NCBI RefSeq assembly: GCF_002743255.1
Contig: NZ_PDYY01000003.1
Location: 204,454-268,453 of the forward strand
Source: Sporosarcina sp. P2
Lineage (GTDB): Bacteria > Bacillota > Bacilli > Bacillales_A > Planococcaceae
DNA: 64,000 bases
Direction: 5' to 3'
Positions 59,926 through 64,000 of the stretch are shown piece after piece. The notes below the pieces were generated by a model. It made no database searches and was not told the origin of the DNA. It worked only from the letters and a program-made list of their open reading frames with translations. The translations under genes were made by a program, and so were the position numbers. The stretch's first letter is position 1; every line of letters starts with the position of its first letter.

Positions 59926-62753
59926 TTGTTCTCTGGATACAAAATTAGTCCATCAGAACGCTCCATAGTCTCCATGATAATAGTTGATAAATCGCTAAGA
60001 GGATAAGGCTTCGTCAAGTATTTACCGACCTGGAATTTCTCCATCAATACAGACTCTTTTTCTAATGAAGAGGATATCACAATTGGGATCGATTTAGTTT
60101 TAGTGTGTTCTTTCATTTGGCTTATTAAATCCCAACCATTCTCACCTTCTTCTAATTTTAAATCGACGACGACTGCGGCTGGTTGCATTGCTTCTATACA
60201 TTCAAATGCCTTGCTAATTTTGGAATGATGAATGACTGAAAATCCATTGCTTGCTAGTTCTTCTCCCAATAATAATGAAATATTTACATCATCTTCTACA
60301 ATGACAACCAAAGGTTTGTCGTAGTCAATTTTCTCTTTAGGCAACTGCTGTTTCAAAGGAAGGGAAAAGAAAATGGTGGTTCCTTCATTTTCCTCAGAAT
60401 GTACCCAAATCTGTCCATTATGATCTTGGATAATCTCTCTGCAAATAGATAAACCAAGACCTGTTCCGCCAATTTTTCTGCTGTAACTATTATCAAATCT
60501 GTAGAATTTCTCAAATAGATGTTCAATAGTATCTGATGGAATTCCAATGCCTTCATCCGCTATAGAAACGATAACGGCATCTTGTTGATTTAACAGAGAA
60601 ATATTCACATTTCCGCCGTCAGGTGAAAATTTAATGGCATTGCCAATTAAATTCATGAATACTTGTAGAATGCGGTCATAGTCCCCTCTGACTATAGAAG
60701 AATAGGTGAGATCCTGCATCTTTAGCGTATGGTGAGGTGATTGAATCCGTAAATAATCTACGGCCTTTTCAGCTACTTTGCCGACGGATAAGTCCTCCAT
60801 CGTATAGGATTGTCGCCCTGATTCCATTCGCTGTAAATCTAAGAAGTCATTGATGAGCGCCGTTAATCGGTTTGCTTCGCTATGAATAGTTTCAAGATAC
60901 CGTTTTTTTCGTTGTTCATCCATATCTTTATTGAGTAAAAGCTCAGAGAATCCAAGGATACTAGATAAAGGTGTTCGTAATTCGTGACTAACAGTTGATA
61001 CCAATTCTGTCTTCATTTTATTGACTTCATGTTCGTGTGTTATATCACGGTGTACGAAGATCGTACCAACTTTTTCATCTTGAATAACAATTGGGACACT
61101 ATAAACATTCATTACCCGTGACTCTTGAGAGGGCAATGAAAGTATATATTCGTTAGTAACGAATTCCGTGGATGTAGACCTGATTGCATTATCAAGAAAT
61201 GCTTTATATTGAACAGGGTCGTCAATTTGACTGAGGAAATACTCTGTCCATTCCTCTCGTGGCCAAGCTTTATATTCTGTTTCAGGTTCCATCCCAAGTA
61301 AATTGAATAAGGCTGTATTGTACTTATCATTTTCACTTGTATTTGAAACGAAACGAATGCCTTCGTTAATGTTATCTAAGATACTCTGATTCAACTGACG
61401 TTCATGACTAATGAGTTCGTATTGCTCAATACGATCCACTGCGATCGCAATACGTTTGATCAAACCGTACAAATCTTCTTGGTCGTCTTCTGTAAACGGC
61501 TTACCGACACGTGAGAGGACAGAAACAACGCTTAACTCGTTAACAACATTGTAGATACCTGTAACGAAATCATAGACGTATGTAATAGTGTCTGCTATTC
61601 CTTTTTCATATTCCGCTTCTCTTTTAATAATGAAATAGGGTTCTGTTTCAAGTCGGATTTTTATATACTCTAACCTCTCTTGTTTAATTTCAGTGAAAAA
61701 CTCTTCTGAAATCCCCTTTAACGTATGAATGTCACTTTTAGGAAACCAAAGAAAACTTAAGTCGGATTGATAGATGTGATTTACATAGCGAGAAGTTTGG
61801 TCACATACTTCTTGCTTATCTAACGAGAATGATAATATATGACTCAAACCATTGTATCGTTCCAAACGGACACGGGAAAATCGAGCTTCTGATAAAGCGA
61901 ATTCCATCTTAGTTTGGCGATTAAATAATTCATCTTGCTGTGTAATCAATTCTTCATTTTGTGAAAGAAGCTCCTGCTCATTCATTTGAATGCGTCCCAT
62001 CATTTTATGAATGGATTGTGAGAGTGCGCCAATCTCATTCTCTGTCTGAATTGGTTGGAATAGGACAGTGCCTTCAGTTTCATACTGATCTGCTGCGCGC
62101 GTGATATCTTCTATCGGCTTGACCACTCGGTTGATAACGCTCCAAAACATAAAGATTGGAATAAGCAAGAAGATAAAGCCGAATAGTGTGATGATCAAAA
62201 AGAATGTTTTGGTTTGTTGCATGGTATTATTATATGCATTTTCTAGCTTATCCTTTGAAGAATCTTCATATTCATTAGCATATGTAATGAAGCTATTCAC
62301 AGCTAAGTTCGTACCACTCTTTGCTAGGGCCTGTAAGCCAGCATAATCGTTCTCTTTTACAAAATGAATAGCATTTGGAAGGGTAACATTTTCATATTCT
62401 ATTAAGAAATTATCGATTTCGTCAATGATTCGCTGCTCTTCTGCCGTTAATTGGAGGGACTTAAATTCACGGGAATGAGAATGGATGTCCTCAATTGCTT
62501 GATAGGCAAAATTTAGTTCCTCTTCTATTTGAAATGCATAGTAACCACGAATCCGAAAGAATAGCTCTTGGATTGAATCGGATATTCCTTCAATCAATAT
62601 CGACTTTTCTTTTGAGGCTTGCTGTTTATCTTCTAGTTGATCCCAAGAGCTACTAGCAAAGAAATACATGCTACCCATCCCGATAATCGCAACAACTATT
62701 GAAGCAATAAATACTTTTATGTATTGTTGACGAATCCCTTTTTTATGCGCCAT
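59922..62753 (-). CDS. Membrane hybrid sensor histidine kinase
   Basis: The 943-residue protein has a membrane segment at about 12-33, an external helical domain, a second membrane segment at about 184-207, HAMP, a coiled coil, a GAF-like domain, a PAS domain, HisKA with His590 (TVSHELRTPLSSILGFSELL), and HATPase with NLIGNAIKFS, DEGIGIPSD and GGTGLGLSI. A C-terminal receiver follows with Asp864 (AVVVDLKLEE) and Lys915. ATG 62753 follows ggaagggg. Hybrid kinases need an Hpt partner, and the Hpt-REC-GGDEF-REC protein encoded next door is the obvious candidate. Confidence 0.92.
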   Translation of the reverse strand: MAHKKGIRQQYIKVFIASIVVAIIGMGSMYFFASSSWDQLEDKQQASKEKSILIEGISDSIQELFFRIRGYYAFQIEEELNFAYQAIEDIHSHSREFKSLQLTAEEQRIIDEIDNFLIEYENVTLPNAIHFVKENDYAGLQALAKSGTNLAVNSFITYANEYEDSSKDKLENAYNNTMQQTKTFFLIITLFGFIFLLIPIFMFWSVINRVVKPIEDITRAADQYETEGTVLFQPIQTENEIGALSQSIHKMMGRIQMNEQELLSQNEELITQQDELFNRQTKMEFALSEARFSRVRLERYNGLSHILSFSLDKQEVCDQTSRYVNHIYQSDLSFLWFPKSDIHTLKGISEEFFTEIKQERLEYIKIRLETEPYFIIKREAEYEKGIADTITYVYDFVTGIYNVVNELSVVSVLSRVGKPFTEDDQEDLYGLIKRIAIAVDRIEQYELISHERQLNQSILDNINEGIRFVSNTSENDKYNTALFNLLGMEPETEYKAWPREEWTEYFLSQIDDPVQYKAFLDNAIRSTSTEFVTNEYILSLPSQESRVMNVYSVPIVIQDEKVGTIFVHRDITHEHEVNKMKTELVSTVSHELRTPLSSILGFSELLLNKDMDEQRKKRYLETIHSEANRLTALINDFLDLQRMESGRQSYTMEDLSVGKVAEKAVDYLRIQSPHHTLKMQDLTYSSIVRGDYDRILQVFMNLIGNAIKFSPDGGNVNISLLNQQDAVIVSIADEGIGIPSDTIEHLFEKFYRFDNSYSRKIGGTGLGLSICREIIQDHNGQIWVHSEENEGTTIFFSLPLKQQLPKEKIDYDKPLVVIVEDDVNISLLLGEELASNGFSVIHHSKISKAFECIEAMQPAAVVVDLKLEEGENGWDLISQMKEHTKTKSIPIVISSSLEKESVLMEKFQVGKYLTKPYPLSDLSTIIMETMERSDGLILYPENN

Positions 62754-62937
62754 CCGACTGCCCCTTCCCACTTCCTCATATACTCCTATTCTATCATTTA
62801 CCTTTAGTATTTACAGATAGAATTTTCAGTTAAAAAATAATGTTTTGGATACGTGGTAGGTTGAATTGCATGCATGAAAATACTAGCCAAAATACGTTGT
62901 GTTTTAAGTGAAAATTAAGACAAATTAGCAGACAAGA

Positions 62938-62973
62938 AGAGGACAGACCTGTAATTTAATAGGTTTGTCCTCT
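62938..62973 (-). terminator. Terminator-like hairpin after ytoQ
   Basis: A 13-bp stem with one G-T pair (62938-62950 with 62961-62973) lies downstream of ytoQ. The T-tract on the minus strand is weak (tcttgtct). Confidence 0.6.
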
Positions 62974-62991
62974 GGCAAGTAATGTATATGT

Positions 62992-63432
62992 TTACTCAAA
63001 AATATATTTTAATGCTAGAACTGCTTGATCTACCGATTCCACCGTAACATGTGCTTTACGGGATAGTTCTTTTAATGGATGGTGATGGTTTTCCTGACGG
63101 ATCAAAATGAGTGGCTTCCCAAAAGCGACTGCTGCGCTGGCATCCATTGCAGTATTCCATTGTTTGTACTGTTCACCAAATAACGCAACGACAACATCTG
63201 ATTTTTTCATTAAAATTTCCGTTCGTAAGTTGTTGAGACTTGAAGCCGCGGCATCTTTGAAGATTTTATCCGGCTGTTGTCCTAGAATCTCTTCTCCGAT
63301 GTTATCCGAGCGGTCATGGTCTTCCATGGGTCCGACAAAGTCTACGGGTAATTGTAGATCTTTTGCTTGTTGTTTGATTTCATCTCGCCAAGATGTATGA
63401 ATTTCTCCAGCTAGGTATACTGTTAATTGCAT
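62992..63432 (-). CDS. ytoQ: YtoQ family protein
   Basis: The 146-residue product resembles B. subtilis YtoQ, a small protein with a nucleoside 2-deoxyribosyltransferase-like fold: LTVYLAGEIHTSWRDEI, DFVGPMEDHDRSDNIGEEI, NNLRTEILMKKSDVVVALFG and FGKPLILIRQENHHHPLKEL. Function is unproven. ATG 63432 follows aggaggtgt; the open frame reaches 63489. Confidence 0.9.
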   Translation of the reverse strand: MQLTVYLAGEIHTSWRDEIKQQAKDLQLPVDFVGPMEDHDRSDNIGEEILGQQPDKIFKDAAASSLNNLRTEILMKKSDVVVALFGEQYKQWNTAMDASAAVAFGKPLILIRQENHHHPLKELSRKAHVTVESVDQAVLALKYIFE

Positions 63433-63557
63433 GAATACACCTCCTAGTTTGATAGTCTTTATTGTATCATGTATCATGTCTTCCTTCATCAGATGTACTT
63501 AAGCAGAAAGAGATCGTGAATATGGTACACTAAATAAAAAAGAGGAGAGATTAGTAT

Positions 63558-63752
63558 ATGAATGGACAGAATCGATCAGATGTAAAACCTGGTTTACGAG
63601 TAGCCATTATTTTAAAAAAAGATCAACGAAGCGGCGTGAAAACAGAAGGTGTTGTTAAAGATTTATTGACCAACTCCAGTTTTCATCCACACGGTATTAA
63701 AGTACGACTTGAAGATGGACAGGTTGGACGCGTGGCAGAAATATTAGGATAA
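63558..63752 (+). CDS. ywbE: YwbE family protein
   Basis: The 64-residue product matches the YwbE/DUF2196 family by PGLRVAIILKKDQRSGVKTE and HPHGIKVRLEDGQVGRVAEI. The family is a small beta-rich protein of unknown function. The ATG follows agaggaga. It is divergent from ytoQ. Confidence 0.9.
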   Translation: MNGQNRSDVKPGLRVAIILKKDQRSGVKTEGVVKDLLTNSSFHPHGIKVRLEDGQVGRVAEILG

Positions 63753-63754
63753 AA

Positions 63755-63813
63755 AGAGGCTGGGACAAAACCTCAAAAGGTATGAAGGAGAAGACACCTT
63801 CATACCTTTTTTA
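63755..63813 (+). terminator. Terminator after ywbE within a common repeat
   Basis: A 14-bp stem (63776-63789 with 63798-63811) is followed by T-rich sequence. The preceding gaggctgggacaaaac is a motif I recall as common before terminators in Bacillales intergenic regions. Confidence 0.85.
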
Positions 63814-63867
63814 ATTCACTGACACTTATTTATAAAGTTTAATTAGTTAGTAATCAAGAGTGTACTG

Positions 63868-64000
63868 AAGCGGAAAAAGGCCGACTCCTGCGGGATTCAG
63901 CGCGAATGTTGAGACCCCGCAGGTAGCGAGAGCCGTTACGAAGGACGGCTTTTGCGATTAAAAGCGGAGCGTTAAGAGCATGTATTTGCACTTAGCGACG
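63868..64000. repeat. Interspersed GC-rich repeat, cut by the window end
   Basis: The stretch is much richer in GC than its surroundings and holds two inverted repeats: cctgcggg (63887-63894) with cccgcagg (63916-63923), and agccgt (63931-63936) with acggct (63945-63950). The words cgactcctgcggga and gaccccgcagg are typical of intergenic repeats in Bacillaceae and Planococcaceae. It continues beyond the window. Confidence 0.65.

Overview
The window is a low-to-moderate GC, spore-forming Firmicutes chromosome (Bacillales). The gene order rplJ-rplL-rsmC-rpoB-rpoC, the str, S10, spc and alpha operons, the ECF transporter module, truA-rplM-rpsI, then cwlD-salA-gerD-kbaA and sigW-rsiW-cdaA-cdaR-glmM matches the Bacillus pattern. 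Together with a urease operon, arginase and the style of the intergenic repeats, it suggests a Planococcaceae member close to Sporosarcina. The genus is inference; the order-level placement is well supported.

Layout. 1-9233 holds the end of the rplJL operon, a class I methyltransferase and rpoB/rpoC, with hairpins before rpoB and between rpoB and rpoC. 9241-13888 is the str operon (rpsL, rpsG, fusA, tuf); the L7Ae-like gene that Bacillus has after rpoC is absent. 14059-28423 is the S10-spc-alpha ribosomal supercluster with secY, adk, infA, rpoA and rplQ. Where map normally follows adk, only a decayed fragment of methionine aminopeptidase remains. 28497-32963 carries the ECF energizing module (ecfA1, ecfA2, ecfT), truA, rplM and rpsI behind a strong attenuator-like hairpin.

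32964-45098 is an accessory region between rpsI and cwlD. It contains a 756-base stretch without genes, a complete ureABCEFGD operon, a small protein made of two copies of one motif, a TPP riboswitch with tenA, a DUF3889-type secreted protein, a minus-strand pair (an HpaB-type monooxygenase and a nitric oxide synthase that has lost its haem-ligand segment), an unrecognised gene and a rhodanese.

45099-49076 is a sporulation/germination block: cwlD, salA, gerD, kbaA and a PdaB-like protein without its catalytic motifs. 49250-49734 is a five-tRNA cluster (Asn, Thr, Glu, Tyr, Gln). 49936-57735 holds a PAS-PAS-GGDEF-EAL protein, arginase, sigW-rsiW with its own sigma-W promoter, the c-di-AMP cyclase pair cdaA-cdaR, and glmM.

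57861-62753 is a signalling cluster: an Hpt-REC-GGDEF-REC protein, a lone receiver, and a convergent membrane hybrid histidine kinase. It looks like a phosphorelay feeding c-di-GMP synthesis. The window ends with ytoQ, ywbE and interspersed repeat sequence.

The most notable observations are the haem-less nitric oxide synthase, the urease alpha subunit with Ala in place of the flap Cys, the map remnant, the PdaB-like pseudoenzyme, the phosphorelay cluster and a gene whose best start codon is ATC. No CRISPR array, insertion sequence, prophage or rRNA gene was seen.
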